Assembly (NCBI GenBank): GCA_030148165.1
Contig: JASBTZ010000015.1
Location: forward strand, 1-60,646
Source: Bacteroidota bacterium
GTDB taxonomy: Bacteria; Bacteroidota; Bacteroidia; Flavobacteriales_D; Crocinitomicaceae
Length of the DNA: 60,646 nucleotides
Reading direction: 5' to 3'
The notes under the pieces are model-generated. The model was given only the letters and a program-made list of their open reading frames with translations. It ran no database searches and was not told the origin of the DNA. This document shows, in pieces, positions 33,977 through 42,864 of this stretch. Each line of letters opens with the position of its first letter. Position 1 is the first letter of the stretch. A program made the position numbers and the translations under genes.

Positions 33977-34921
33977 TTAAATCCTTTGTCCACCAAACCT
34001 TTTAAATATATCTTCTATATATTCTATATTGGATGGTGATGTAGTTTCTGTCCAACCATCCGCTAATTCATTAGGTCCGACTACTCCGCATTTTAATATA
34101 TTCTTACACTCTCCCTCTGCCTGTTTGCAAAGTGTGTAAGATGTAAATTTCCAAATAGAGTGTCTTATAATCTTAAGCGGGCTGGCCATTTGTTGTTGAT
34201 ATAGTCTATAATCCGGCTGTTTAGAAATACCAAACTTTAGCGCAACACATAACTCATTATCATAGATCAAATTAATGTATGACTGTGTTGCACTGTGAGG
34301 ACTGCATTTACAAGAAATACTCCCCCTTTGCAAATTATAGCTCTTGGAACAGTAGGACTCTCCACACTTTCCACAGAGTACATCCCAATAACCTCTATTA
34401 TCCCTTCGTGAAAACTTAGTATTCTCGGCAAAAACATTGGTAATGAGGAAGGACTCAACCATTACATCATCGGGTTTAGGTCGCCGAGGGATTCTTTTTT
34501 CTCCTCTGGGTAAACTACCTCTCTGGGATTTACTCTTTATTGTTGACAGCAGGCTTCTAATTTGAGGGTAAAAATAATTACCCTCTGCTGTTATTACTAT
34601 ACAGCGAGTAGTATTCCCTTTAAAATTACCATCCCACTCAATAAATGTCATACCCCTTTCATCAGCAGCCCTCTGACATCTGAGGATATACTGAGATTCA
34701 GTCCATTTATAGGCTTTAGAGCAGCCACAAGGAAGCTTACCTGATATTAAAGAGCTTTTAAGGGTTTCAAAATACCCGTTATGAAATAGTTCTCTATCGT
34801 TTGTACAGACAGCACAACTAACAGTGTAAAGTTTTGCACCCCACTTGTCCCTGGAGTAACACCCTATCACCTCAAGATTCCCAAAAAGCTTACCCACCAA
34901 CTCATCTTGCTCCAACTCCAC
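33977..34921 (-). CDS. Zinc-finger and GIY-YIG-like homing endonuclease
   Basis: 314 aa, GTG start with AAGGAG upstream. Several Cys pairs (CAVC, CGC; CGKCGESYC; CKC) form zinc-binding regions. The C-terminal domain reads SYINLIYDNELCVALKFGISKQPDYRL, like a degenerate GIY-YIG nuclease core. It separates the tail tube genes from their chaperone, genes normally adjacent, which supports insertion. Codon use is more AT-rich than its structural neighbours. Confidence 0.68.
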   Translation of the reverse strand: MELEQDELVGKLFGNLEVIGCYSRDKWGAKLYTVSCAVCTNDRELFHNGYFETLKSSLISGKLPCGCSKAYKWTESQYILRCQRAADERGMTFIEWDGNFKGNTTRCIVITAEGNYFYPQIRSLLSTIKSKSQRGSLPRGEKRIPRRPKPDDVMVESFLITNVFAENTKFSRRDNRGYWDVLCGKCGESYCSKSYNLQRGSISCKCSPHSATQSYINLIYDNELCVALKFGISKQPDYRLYQQQMASPLKIIRHSIWKFTSYTLCKQAEGECKNILKCGVVGPNELADGWTETTSPSNIEYIEDIFKRFGGQRI

Positions 34922-34953
34922 AAATAATCTCCTTGATTTATATCAGAGATATA

Positions 34954-35436
34954 TTATACACCAATTTGGGCAGTTATGGAACCAAGAACCGAATTAAATA
35001 TTGAGGTATCTGCTTTGAGGTTGCCACCTACAAACCATTCACTTGTATTGCATTTGAGGGTCCACACGCGAAATTCGAACGAATCACTAAACACAACTTC
35101 TGGATATTGAAGAATATATGCTTCAGATGAAGTAAATATACTTGAACCAGATAAGTCTTTAAGTGTAAGTGAAATCCTTGCAGAACCTGTTTGTAAATCT
35201 AGTGCGTGAATCTGCGATAAAATGTCATTAGACTCACCTGACTGTAGGCATGAGAAATTAATGACTGCCGCTGTATTGTTATTTCGTACTCTGGTGTTCT
35301 TACCATTGATACCATCAACAGCAGTCATACCAGCATACACTCGTTGGATATTAATTGTGTTCCAACCAGTGAGGACATAACCACCAAAGGATAATGTTAC
35401 ATCCGTAGGACTATATGTGTTTACAGAAAAGCTCAT
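34954..35436 (-). CDS. Tail-tube-like protein, third copy
   Basis: 160 aa, DUF3277-type. Opens VNTYSPTDVTLSFGGYVLTGW and shares the layout of its two neighbours: R-x-x-N...a Leu/Thr beta region...LKDLSGSSIFTSSEA...W-T-L-K-C. Tandem copies probably have distinct positions, such as main tube versus initiator or terminator ring. Being last and separated from the sheath, this copy is less likely to be the main tube. Confidence 0.72.
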   Translation of the reverse strand: MSFSVNTYSPTDVTLSFGGYVLTGWNTINIQRVYAGMTAVDGINGKNTRVRNNNTAAVINFSCLQSGESNDILSQIHALDLQTGSARISLTLKDLSGSSIFTSSEAYILQYPEVVFSDSFEFRVWTLKCNTSEWFVGGNLKADTSIFNSVLGSITAQIGV

Positions 35437-35942
35437 TAGAAAAGTCCCTCTAAGATTGGTGCAGCAGCGGCTACAGTATTTAAGAGGTCATCAATAAGAG
35501 AGCTAGCATCAGCGTTACCACCAATGTAGTTAACACCTTGACTGCTTCTGATAGTCCATGTACGTTCTGAGATGTCCGGCCCATAATCAACATCGGGGAC
35601 ACCTTCAATCCAACTAGTTGTACTAAAGAATATGCTACTACCTAGTTGGTCTTTAATTAGTAGAGGAAACTTACCACGCTGGGTAATCTCATCAATCAAC
35701 AGTAACTTATTTAATACCTCATTACCTTCTGACGTATTTTGTAATGTCAGGGTAATAGTATAAGTTTGGTCGTTGTTATAAAGTCTTGCAACTTGTCCAT
35801 CACTAGTTCTAGCTGAACTATATGGGGCAAGGTCTTTGGAGATGTTTACAAATGTACCTGAGATAAAACCTGTGAGTGGTACAACACCAAACAGCAGTAC
35901 AGTGATATCTTCAGGTGAGTAGTGGTTCAAACTATTAGACAT
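35436..35942 (-). CDS. Tail-tube-like protein, second copy
   Basis: 168 aa, DUF3277-type: LNHYSPEDITVLLFGVVPLTGF, LKDQ-like LIKDQLGSSIFFSTTSWIEG, then RTWTIRSSQ. It overlaps the third copy by one base and is separated from the first by a terminator-like hairpin, so it is probably made in smaller amounts. Confidence 0.72.
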   Translation of the reverse strand: MSNSLNHYSPEDITVLLFGVVPLTGFISGTFVNISKDLAPYSSARTSDGQVARLYNNDQTYTITLTLQNTSEGNEVLNKLLLIDEITQRGKFPLLIKDQLGSSIFFSTTSWIEGVPDVDYGPDISERTWTIRSSQGVNYIGGNADASSLIDDLLNTVAAAAPILEGLF

Positions 35943-35961
35943 ATAAATTCCTTATAAAATA

Positions 35962-35981
35962 GGGGCTATATTTCAAGCCCC
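35962..35981 (-). terminator. Hairpin after the first tail-tube gene
   Basis: GGGGCT (35962-35967) and AGCCCC (35976-35981) pair around an 8-nt loop. In the leftward direction TATTTTAT follows. Likely a partial terminator or 3' stabiliser that keeps tube protein levels above those of the two downstream tube-like genes. Confidence 0.55.
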
Positions 35982-35997
35982 ATAAACAAAGGAACTA

Positions 35998-36522
35998 TTA
36001 TGGTCGCCACTTATCAGCAACAGTACCACCAATAGCTTCAAGGGTTGACAAAGTATCAGGATCGAACTTGCCATTACCACCTTGCAGGTTGGAGAGACTT
36101 ACACACTGAATTACCCAATCACGGTTCTCAATACCAGTGCTATACATAGCGTCTGGATGATTACCAATGAAAGCTTGTGGACTGTAGTAGACACTACGAC
36201 CAATGTTATCCTTGATAGTTACACTGAACAACCAAGTCTCATCACGAGTTTCTTCATCATTAGCTAGAAGCTGAGAAAGAACATCGGTTGAGTCAGAAGC
36301 TTGGTGAAGGCTCAGTGTGATTGTCGATGCTTTGTTAGCACGAACAACACGAGCATTACTTAGGTCAGCACCAACATAGAGAGTTGAAGCTGGAGTTTCC
36401 CGAGTGATAGTCAGAAACGAACCATCTGCATAACCAGTAATAACATGAGAGAACTGGCTGTTAGACAGGATGATTGTCATGTCTTCGGGGGAGTAGGACT
36501 TTAGAGTTTGTGAAGTTGCCAT
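35998..36522 (-). CDS. Major tail tube protein (DUF3277 type)
   Basis: 174 aa: KSYSPEDMTIILSNSQFSHVITGYADGSFLTI, then R-V-V-R-A-N-K-A-S, a Leu/Ser strand region and TIKDNIGRSVYYSPQAFIG. Directly after the sheath gene and just before a terminator-like hairpin, so the best candidate for the abundant tube subunit. Confidence 0.8.
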   Translation of the reverse strand: MATSQTLKSYSPEDMTIILSNSQFSHVITGYADGSFLTITRETPASTLYVGADLSNARVVRANKASTITLSLHQASDSTDVLSQLLANDEETRDETWLFSVTIKDNIGRSVYYSPQAFIGNHPDAMYSTGIENRDWVIQCVSLSNLQGGNGKFDPDTLSTLEAIGGTVADKWRP

Positions 36523-36533
36523 AATAGTTCTCC

Positions 36534-37829
36534 TTAAACCCCAGCCACGCCACGAACAACAACCTTATGCACAGCACCAGCTAAGCGGAAGTTGAACAGG
36601 AAATCACCCATAGTACGTTGAGCACGTAGGGTAGGGGAAATTGCCAATGGGTCTGGAGCTTCTACTGTGAAGGCAGGATTAGGTGCAATACCACCGTTAG
36701 TAACACCTTGGGTGAGTACAGTACGAATCTCGTTTTCAATGATAGTGGCACCAACACGAGTGTATGGAATCTTCTTGCTGTTGATTAGACGGAAGAAGAT
36801 AGCCTCTTGTAGACGGGCATATACCCAATCAATGAAGATAATCACGTCAATGAACTCTGAGCTAGAGACAACACCATCTTGGAAGATTTCTACACCAGCT
36901 ACGCGAGTGTACATATTGCAATTCTTGCTACGGAGGTTAACCCGTTGAGTATCAGTTAGGGAACTAACAGTTGGGCCACTTACTGATTTAAAGTTCCAAG
37001 TATTAGAACCCGGTACTTCAGGAAGTTGGCTACCGACCCAAGCACACTCTGGATAGTCAGCATCAGCAGTTGGTAGATATACAATGAATGTACGATCATA
37101 GTTTGCATCAGAAAGAGCAGTAGCAACATCAGTAAGTGCAGCAGTAGGAACGTCAGTGTCTTGGGTAGATGTACCATAAATCTTACGGCGTGCCTGAATA
37201 GCAGCAGCCAGTTCAAGGATATCTGCTTTAACGTGTGATTCACAAGTTAGGGCATACCAAACGCTGTTACTGTCTTCTACCGCTTCCAGAGCTTCAGTCC
37301 AAGTCTCAGTTGGAGCATCATTCACCAGAGTCAGATTAGTAGAGGCTACGATTGACCAAGCAGTACCAGGGGTAACTACGGATACATCAAAAGTACCATC
37401 AAGGTTATCAACGAAAGTGATACCCGAAATAGGAGCAAGGTCATATGCAGCTTTAAGACCAGCAACAATCTCAATAGCAGTAGCATCAACATCAGATGTA
37501 AAAGTAAAGATAGTGCCGTTAATGGTTACAGTGTAGGCTGTGCTGTTGGCTACAGTGGCTACGGAACCAGCAACACCATCTACTTGACGGCGACCAACAA
37601 CAATGCTAGTTGGCTTTAGTGTCTGACCAAACAGGGCAGATGCCATCTTGTAAACATTACTAGTTGAAGGGAAGTCATCAGCAACACCAGTAATGCTGGT
37701 GTAAGTGCGGGTACGCTCTGAGAAGTTGGTAAAGGTTGCAAGCACAGCGGGGATATCGAAACTAGCAGTATCAATCTGTGCCGTCTCGCGTGTGATAAAA
37801 ATTTGTACAATCTGGTCTAATTCGGCCAA
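36534..37829 (-). CDS. Tail sheath protein (DUF3383 type)
   Basis: 431 aa. Starts with the sheath motif DQIVQIFITRETAQIDTASFD and continues FTNFSERTRTYTSITGVADDF, GQTLKPTSIVVGRR, and a C-terminal part with AGAVHKVVVRGVAGV. This shows the tail is contractile. It lies between the tail terminator and tube genes. Confidence 0.88.
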   Translation of the reverse strand: MAELDQIVQIFITRETAQIDTASFDIPAVLATFTNFSERTRTYTSITGVADDFPSTSNVYKMASALFGQTLKPTSIVVGRRQVDGVAGSVATVANSTAYTVTINGTIFTFTSDVDATAIEIVAGLKAAYDLAPISGITFVDNLDGTFDVSVVTPGTAWSIVASTNLTLVNDAPTETWTEALEAVEDSNSVWYALTCESHVKADILELAAAIQARRKIYGTSTQDTDVPTAALTDVATALSDANYDRTFIVYLPTADADYPECAWVGSQLPEVPGSNTWNFKSVSGPTVSSLTDTQRVNLRSKNCNMYTRVAGVEIFQDGVVSSSEFIDVIIFIDWVYARLQEAIFFRLINSKKIPYTRVGATIIENEIRTVLTQGVTNGGIAPNPAFTVEAPDPLAISPTLRAQRTMGDFLFNFRLAGAVHKVVVRGVAGV

Positions 37830-37861
37830 TTGAGTATCCTCTTTTATTAGCTTATTTTTGT

Positions 37862-38413
37862 TTATGGAATAGGTGTTTCAGGGATGGTGAAAGTCTCACC
37901 AGATACTTCATCAACCAATACAACCTTTTCCACCCAATCAATCGGCTGAATGGTTTGTACGGCATAACTAAATGTCACATCCATGTTTTGATATTCAATC
38001 CACTGTGTGTCACGTAGCATTGGTGCTCGTCTTAGAAGACTTTTCCTAATAGGTGATAGTTTATTTTTTTGGAATTCTTCTATTATCACTACATTGTTTA
38101 GGATTGCATTATTAAATTCAAAAGCTAAGTCACCAGCAGTTGATCCACAAAAGCTAAACTGAACCATGACTTCATAATGAGTCTTAAACCAGAGGTTCTT
38201 ATTTAATCCAAACTCATCACCATCATCAGTGAATGTAGCTGTCTGGACTCTACCCTTTTGTTGTACGTTTACAATCTGAACTACAACGTAAGGATTAGCT
38301 GGTTCATTTCCATTAAGGTGTGAGTAGATAACTTCAACTGCTGGAACATTACCTTCAAAGACCTTTAATACTCCTGACCTAACAGCAGTTCTTACATCTG
38401 AGTATATAGACAC
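37862..38413 (-). CDS. Neck / tail terminator protein
   Basis: 183 aa. Pattern NPYVVVQIVNVQQKGR, WFKTHYEVMVQFSFCG, RDTQWIEYQNMDVTFSYAV resembles phage neck terminator proteins (gp12/LIC_12616 type). The position before the sheath gene agrees. Confidence 0.68.
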   Translation of the reverse strand: MSIYSDVRTAVRSGVLKVFEGNVPAVEVIYSHLNGNEPANPYVVVQIVNVQQKGRVQTATFTDDGDEFGLNKNLWFKTHYEVMVQFSFCGSTAGDLAFEFNNAILNNVVIIEEFQKNKLSPIRKSLLRRAPMLRDTQWIEYQNMDVTFSYAVQTIQPIDWVEKVVLVDEVSGETFTIPETPIP

Positions 38414-38907
38414 TACTGTCCTCCAGACTTACGACCTAATAGATAATCAACACTATCTAACATCTTACCTGTATCAATAAGAGGATCGTTGAACCCTTTA
38501 AGTTGTACAGTGAGTGGGGCGTTCATTGGTATCTTCCAGTCTCTAATCTCATCTTGCATCATCTTTACAAAGACTGGGCCTAATTTGTTATACATGGCAG
38601 TCCACGTTGACTTACCCATTGCAATATCATCAATCCAACGGAGTACTTGAGGAGTTATCCATTTACCCTGTTGAACCTTCTCCATAAACCCACTTCGGAT
38701 AAATGGACGCATTGGGATTTTATCGTTACCCTCTTCTTGCCACTGAGCAACCTGTGCAACTGTTAGGTTATTGTTCTCAGGGCCATATGTAGAATCTTGA
38801 AAGAAACCAATCTTGGCTGCTAGATGATTGCCTCTTTCGAGGTTTCTTCGCATCTTCTTCCATTGACTGTTATCAACTAGATAACCCCCTTTATCAACTA
38901 AAGCCAT
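38413..38907 (-). CDS. Head-tail/neck protein (virion morphogenesis, gp10-like)
   Basis: 164 aa from ATG 38907, with GAGGTG upstream; a GTG two codons earlier is possible. Motif set AAKIGFFQDS, AQVAQWQEEGN-x-x-IPMRPFIRSGF and the C-terminal NAPLTVQLKGFNDPLIDTGKMLDSVDY is typical of neck-associated morphogenesis proteins. Confidence 0.7.
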   Translation of the reverse strand: MALVDKGGYLVDNSQWKKMRRNLERGNHLAAKIGFFQDSTYGPENNNLTVAQVAQWQEEGNDKIPMRPFIRSGFMEKVQQGKWITPQVLRWIDDIAMGKSTWTAMYNKLGPVFVKMMQDEIRDWKIPMNAPLTVQLKGFNDPLIDTGKMLDSVDYLLGRKSGGQ

Positions 38908-38914
38908 ATACACC

Positions 38915-39283
38915 TCAGTTTGGAGTTAACTCAATTCTTGTGGCTAGAGCTTTGTGATGATTTAAAATACCCATCGCGTAGTTACTAACCTTCATAACCT
39001 TGTAACGCTCTCCCTGATAAATAAACTCATCAGCAGAGTAGCCACTAGCACCTTCTTTATCTGTACGAAGGTCTTCATCTGAATATACTTTCCACCATTG
39101 CCGTGTTCTTTCAGCTTCTGGTAGCATAAGTATTTCATTTGGTTTTAGTGGTTGAATATTAACTGTTCTAATAATCTCAGCTTCAGTTCCTTCAACCCAA
39201 TCACCATTGACATAACTACCTTGTGTCTTTCTATAGACAGTTAGTGCTATGCTCTTGGTTAGTAAGAAAGTAGGTTTTAACAT
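38915..39283 (-). CDS. Head closure-like protein
   Basis: 122 aa, beta-rich (IALTVYRKTQGSYVNGDWVEG, SADEFIYQGERYKVMKVSNY). Size and position between the adaptor and neck genes suggest the head-completion (stopper) protein. Assigned largely by gene order. Confidence 0.6.
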   Translation of the reverse strand: MLKPTFLLTKSIALTVYRKTQGSYVNGDWVEGTEAEIIRTVNIQPLKPNEILMLPEAERTRQWWKVYSDEDLRTDKEGASGYSADEFIYQGERYKVMKVSNYAMGILNHHKALATRIELTPN

Positions 39284-39293
39284 AACTTACCCC

Positions 39294-39734
39294 TTACAAT
39301 GTAGTTAGGTTGAACGGATCACTATCATTCCACCAGTCTGTATCACAAATCTTAATTTGTGTAAGAGGGCTTCTAATATTATCTGGATCATCATTATTAG
39401 CGTTGAAATCTGCCCAACTAATACCGGATGCATAAGGCATCAAACCATTAGGAAGGTTTGCACTACCACTATCATTAATGAAGTTTTCTAGTGCTTTTAA
39501 GTATGCTGTAGATAGGTTAGACCAGACTTCAATATCTCCGGTACGCTCTCTTGAGGAGTAACCAGCTAATTGCATACTTGCTGCGATAGCTGCCAAACGA
39601 GCAGCTTGCATAATATTCTGTCCATTCAAATCTAGGAACTGTTGAACCTCTTCATCAGAGAACAGTTGATAGAATGGGGATGTTGGTGTATCACCAATAA
39701 GAAGTCTTACTGTTTGTACGGGTGTTAGTGCCAT
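39294..39734 (-). CDS. Head-tail adaptor-like protein
   Basis: 146 aa, helical: LTPVQTVRLLIGDTPTSP, LFSDEEVQQFLDLNG, ARLAAIAASMQLAGYSSRERTGDIEVW. This resembles gp6/gp15-type connector proteins that bind the portal ring. Directly downstream of the capsid gene in transcription. Confidence 0.66.
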   Translation of the reverse strand: MALTPVQTVRLLIGDTPTSPFYQLFSDEEVQQFLDLNGQNIMQAARLAAIAASMQLAGYSSRERTGDIEVWSNLSTAYLKALENFINDSGSANLPNGLMPYASGISWADFNANNDDPDNIRSPLTQIKICDTDWWNDSDPFNLTTL

Positions 39735-39755
39735 AAAAACTCCTTAAAGTGGAAA

Positions 39756-39780
39756 TGCAAGGGGTCTTTCGACCCCCGCA
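39756..39780 (-). terminator. GNRA-loop hairpin after the capsid gene
   Basis: GGGGTC / GACCCC stem (39761-39766 with 39771-39776) closed by a GAAA tetraloop on the transcript, extended by TGC/GCA. T-rich but not a strict T tract downstream. Probably attenuates readthrough or stabilises the abundant capsid mRNA. Confidence 0.55.
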
Positions 39781-39795
39781 CTGTAAACTCCACTA

Positions 39796-40824
39796 TTAGT
39801 TGGAGCTGAACATACGAACTACTACTTGAGGACGACGCATAAGGTTGATGAAGTTAGACTCAGACTGAAGGGTGATTTCAGTATCTGAAGGGTTACGTTC
39901 TTCAAACATGTATGCTTCTAGACCTAGAGTGTTGCTGAATTCAAAACGGTTGGCTGGGCCAAAGTAAGTCTTGAACACATCAGTAGTACCCATTGGGAAA
40001 GCACGAGCTTCGCCAGCGGTGATTAGCGGGGTAACGCCATCTGGAGCATAACCACGATACTCAACATAACGGATGCCACCGTAAACAAACTCACGATCCA
40101 GACCAGTGCCCAGACGATTACGCAGAGGCTCTTGGGTGCTGGTGTAATACTGGTAAGCAGTCTTAACGTTAGCTTGGGTGATCAGCTTGTTGAAGAAGGT
40201 TGGGTGGCAAAGAGCCACAACTTCAGTAACGATGTCACCAGTGAACAGGTTATCTTGGATATGAGCAATTACTTCCTCACCCTTCAGGATAACTTCAGTG
40301 GTGCCGGTGCCGAGTACGAAGTCAACTTCTTTACGGGTAATGCCGAAGTCAGAGTAAACGTCAACAACAACAGTACCGTTAGGAGCATACACAGTACCAG
40401 CAGTTAGCATCTGAGCACGAGCAACTTCTAGGGTTTGTGCGTGTGAACGACGAATACGTTCAATCTTGCGGGCACGAACCATGTCTAGAACTTCTGGTTG
40501 ACCAGTACCGCTACCACCGTAGGCTGCTTTACCCTGAATATCTTCAGGCTTGATAGCATCGTCTAGTGGGAAGTGAGGAACAGGATAGCTCTTTAGTTCA
40601 CGAAGGTAATCTTGGGAAACGTTGTTACGGACGCCACGAGGACGGTCGCCAACAAGGCCCAGAGATTGGTTGATTTTCTCGAAAGTTACGGTGTTCTGTG
40701 AAACACTTTCAACATCGAACAGACCCATGTTCTGAATCTTACCGTAGAGGTTGGGGACGACCAAGAGGTCTTGGGTCCAGTCTACTAGTTCAAACGGGTT
40801 GTCAAAACTACGAATAATAGCCAT
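39796..40824 (-). CDS. Major capsid protein (lambda gpE type)
   Basis: 342 aa. Contains IIRSFDNPFELVDWTQ, VTFEKINQSLGLVGDRPRG, and a C-terminal GEARAFPMGTTDVFKTYFGPAN region as in the phage major capsid protein E family. Directly downstream of the decoration protein. Codon use looks optimised relative to neighbours, as expected for a highly expressed gene. Confidence 0.88.
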   Translation of the reverse strand: MAIIRSFDNPFELVDWTQDLLVVPNLYGKIQNMGLFDVESVSQNTVTFEKINQSLGLVGDRPRGVRNNVSQDYLRELKSYPVPHFPLDDAIKPEDIQGKAAYGGSGTGQPEVLDMVRARKIERIRRSHAQTLEVARAQMLTAGTVYAPNGTVVVDVYSDFGITRKEVDFVLGTGTTEVILKGEEVIAHIQDNLFTGDIVTEVVALCHPTFFNKLITQANVKTAYQYYTSTQEPLRNRLGTGLDREFVYGGIRYVEYRGYAPDGVTPLITAGEARAFPMGTTDVFKTYFGPANRFEFSNTLGLEAYMFEERNPSDTEITLQSESNFINLMRRPQVVVRMFSSN

Positions 40825-40838
40825 ATTCTATTTAATCC

Positions 40839-41237
40839 TTATACTGTCGGTGCGACGTTAATGTTTAGGGCTTCTAGGGAAGCGTATACAACTTCTTTCT
40901 CAGCATCGAGGTCATAAGAAGCATCAAGTACCAAAGCACCCTTAGATACTTCAGCTGGGCCTTTAACAAGAACGACAATACTAGTGTCGGTGGTAGCAGC
41001 AATGGAGTGATCGTCAAGTACGATTGCAGCGGCAACAGCACTACCATCAACGGCAGTCTGTACAGCAATTTTGTACTTACCGTCAGCGGTAACTTTACCT
41101 AGAACAGTACCAACAGCATAAGTTTTAGCAGTGGCTTCGTTTACGGTGACTTCCAAACGGCAGAAGCCTTTTTCTGGCCATAGTTCTTTCTTGACAAGGT
41201 GGCTCAGACGGAAAGTGTCAGTAGCAATAGTGGGCAT
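40839..41237 (-). CDS. Head decoration protein (lambda gpD type)
   Basis: 132 aa, Ala/Val/Thr-rich beta protein with GTVLGKVTADGKYKIA and AAAIVLDD, typical of the head-stabilising decoration family. It sits between scaffold and major capsid genes, as in lambda-like and Mu-like head modules. Confidence 0.8.
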   Translation of the reverse strand: MPTIATDTFRLSHLVKKELWPEKGFCRLEVTVNEATAKTYAVGTVLGKVTADGKYKIAVQTAVDGSAVAAAIVLDDHSIAATTDTSIVVLVKGPAEVSKGALVLDASYDLDAEKEVVYASLEALNINVAPTV

Positions 41238-41255
41238 ATTTATATCTCCGAGATA

Positions 41256-41645
41256 TTATTGATTTTTGTATTTTTTGGCAATGATTTCAGAAGTAGCATT
41301 CTTTACAACAGGCTCTTCAACTTCGGTATTCTTGCTCTTCTGTTTAAAGAGGTCAGAATCTTCTAGCTTTTCTTCTTTGGCTTTAAGTGACTTAACGATC
41401 ACTTCAAAGCTTTCATCGGAGACAGCTTCAAGGGACTTGTAGAGTGCTTCAGCGGCTGCTTCATCTTTCTCTACTTCGGCAATTGCAGTTTTACGTGCTT
41501 TTGCTACAGCTTCTAATTTAGCAAGTTCAACTACTTCAAGTTGTTCCTTAGCTTTCTTTAGTTCTTCTTGTACAGGGGCAAGGGCAACTTCGATTGCCTT
41601 GCTTACTGCTTCTTCGTGTGCAGCTTTTGTAATAAACTCAGACAT
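41256..41645 (-). CDS. Possible internal-start short scaffold
   Basis: Within the scaffold gene, ATG 41645 is preceded by AGAGGA (41650-41655) with ideal spacing. It starts a 129-aa in-frame product (MSEFITKAAHEEAVSK...) covering exactly the coiled-coil half. This mirrors the nested C/Nu3 arrangement of lambda. Inference only. Confidence 0.4.
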   Translation of the reverse strand: MSEFITKAAHEEAVSKAIEVALAPVQEELKKAKEQLEVVELAKLEAVAKARKTAIAEVEKDEAAAEALYKSLEAVSDESFEVIVKSLKAKEEKLEDSDLFKQKSKNTEVEEPVVKNATSEIIAKKYKNQ

Positions 41646-42239
41646 AGAGTCCTCTTCTTGTTTTTGAATTTCCACGGAGGGAGACTTTGTATCTTCCGAT
41701 ACACTAACGCCCTTGGCTGGAATGCCAGAGGACTTCTTGATAGCTTCAACTTTTAAGGTTGCAGCTTCAAAGTTCTTTTCAAATTGTTCTTGTGCTTTAA
41801 GAATGAGTAGGTAATCTTCTGCTGACAACTCAGCAACAGCCTTCTTAATGTCATCAACTTCTTTATCAAGAACCAATGACTTCATTACTTGAATAGATTC
41901 AACTTTCTCTTGAATATACTCATCGTATTCAGAAGCAGATTCATCAAAAGAGTAGCCTGCATCACCAACGTCATATCCAAAAACAGTAGCTAGAACAAGA
42001 GCATCTTCATACCAGATATTGTAGAACTTAACTAGGAAGTCAACGATATTCATCGTCACTTGAACTTCTGTAGCTTTGTCTACTTGGTCTTCAGTGATAC
42101 CTTCTAAGCTTTTGGTAAGGAGGGTTGTGTGCCCATTAGCAGCACCGCCTACAGCGGGGCCAACAAGGGCAACAGCAGCACCTTCAAAATCAAAGTTAAA
42201 GTTAGACAACTTTCGTGTTGCCTTAATAGCTTTAGTCAT
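41256..42239 (-). CDS. Head scaffolding-type protein
   Basis: 327 aa. After an N-terminal domain of about 190 residues comes a Glu/Lys/Ala-rich coiled-coil half, characteristic of scaffolds. Position between protease and decoration protein supports this. It overlaps the protease gene by 8 bases. A second start inside the gene may produce a shorter scaffold form. Confidence 0.65.
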   Translation of the reverse strand: MTKAIKATRKLSNFNFDFEGAAVALVGPAVGGAANGHTTLLTKSLEGITEDQVDKATEVQVTMNIVDFLVKFYNIWYEDALVLATVFGYDVGDAGYSFDESASEYDEYIQEKVESIQVMKSLVLDKEVDDIKKAVAELSAEDYLLILKAQEQFEKNFEAATLKVEAIKKSSGIPAKGVSVSEDTKSPSVEIQKQEEDSMSEFITKAAHEEAVSKAIEVALAPVQEELKKAKEQLEVVELAKLEAVAKARKTAIAEVEKDEAAAEALYKSLEAVSDESFEVIVKSLKAKEEKLEDSDLFKQKSKNTEVEEPVVKNATSEIIAKKYKNQ

Positions 42240-42864
42240 CTAGGTTCTCCGTAGTGGCTCGACCTTGGATTGAAACTCCATTGACTGTCCCATCTTTAAC
42301 AGATTTCCATAGGAGTTCACCTACTTCTGTTTCTGGGAAATACCAACTTTGCAACCAAGTGCCTTTTTTAATTGTTTTATCATCGAGAACAAAATCAACA
42401 GGGGCTACATAACTCTCAACAATCTTAGCCTCTTCTGTTTCAACTTTATGGAACAGATTAGCTTTCATGCAATGTTGATTGAAGTTATGACAAGCTTTCT
42501 CAACTTCTTCCACAGTGTAAGTATCACCATGTAGGTCTGTAGTAGTATCGCCACCATCTTGTGGTTCTAATACAATGAACAGAGCTAAACGCTGCTCCTC
42601 ATTAACAGACTTGGTTACTTGTTCAACTGCTTCAGCTTCTTGTTCACTGCCACCAAAATGTTTCTCAATGAGTTCGCCTAAAGATTCAGCGAAACTTTTC
42701 TTCATACCCTTTTCCTTTTTCGCTGCTGCAAGACCAGAGGCAATTGCTTGCCCCTCATCCCCAGTATCTTTTAGAACGCTATTAGCCACTGCTACAAATA
42801 TCTCTTTTTGTTTGTCTGTGAGATTCTTTGCTACTGGAGGAAGTTTACTTTTACTCCAAGGCAT
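42232..42864 (-). CDS. Prohead protease-like, ChaB + XkdF domains
   Basis: 210 aa. The N-terminal 50 residues resemble ChaB (KSKLPPVAKNLTDKQKEIFVAVANSVL). The remainder resembles XkdF-type putative serine proteases (LALFIVLEPQ, HCMKANLFHKVE, IVESYVAPVDFVLDD, GTWLQSWYFPE). Located between portal and scaffold, where the head maturation protease belongs. Confidence 0.72.
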   Translation of the reverse strand: MPWSKSKLPPVAKNLTDKQKEIFVAVANSVLKDTGDEGQAIASGLAAAKKEKGMKKSFAESLGELIEKHFGGSEQEAEAVEQVTKSVNEEQRLALFIVLEPQDGGDTTTDLHGDTYTVEEVEKACHNFNQHCMKANLFHKVETEEAKIVESYVAPVDFVLDDKTIKKGTWLQSWYFPETEVGELLWKSVKDGTVNGVSIQGRATTENLDD

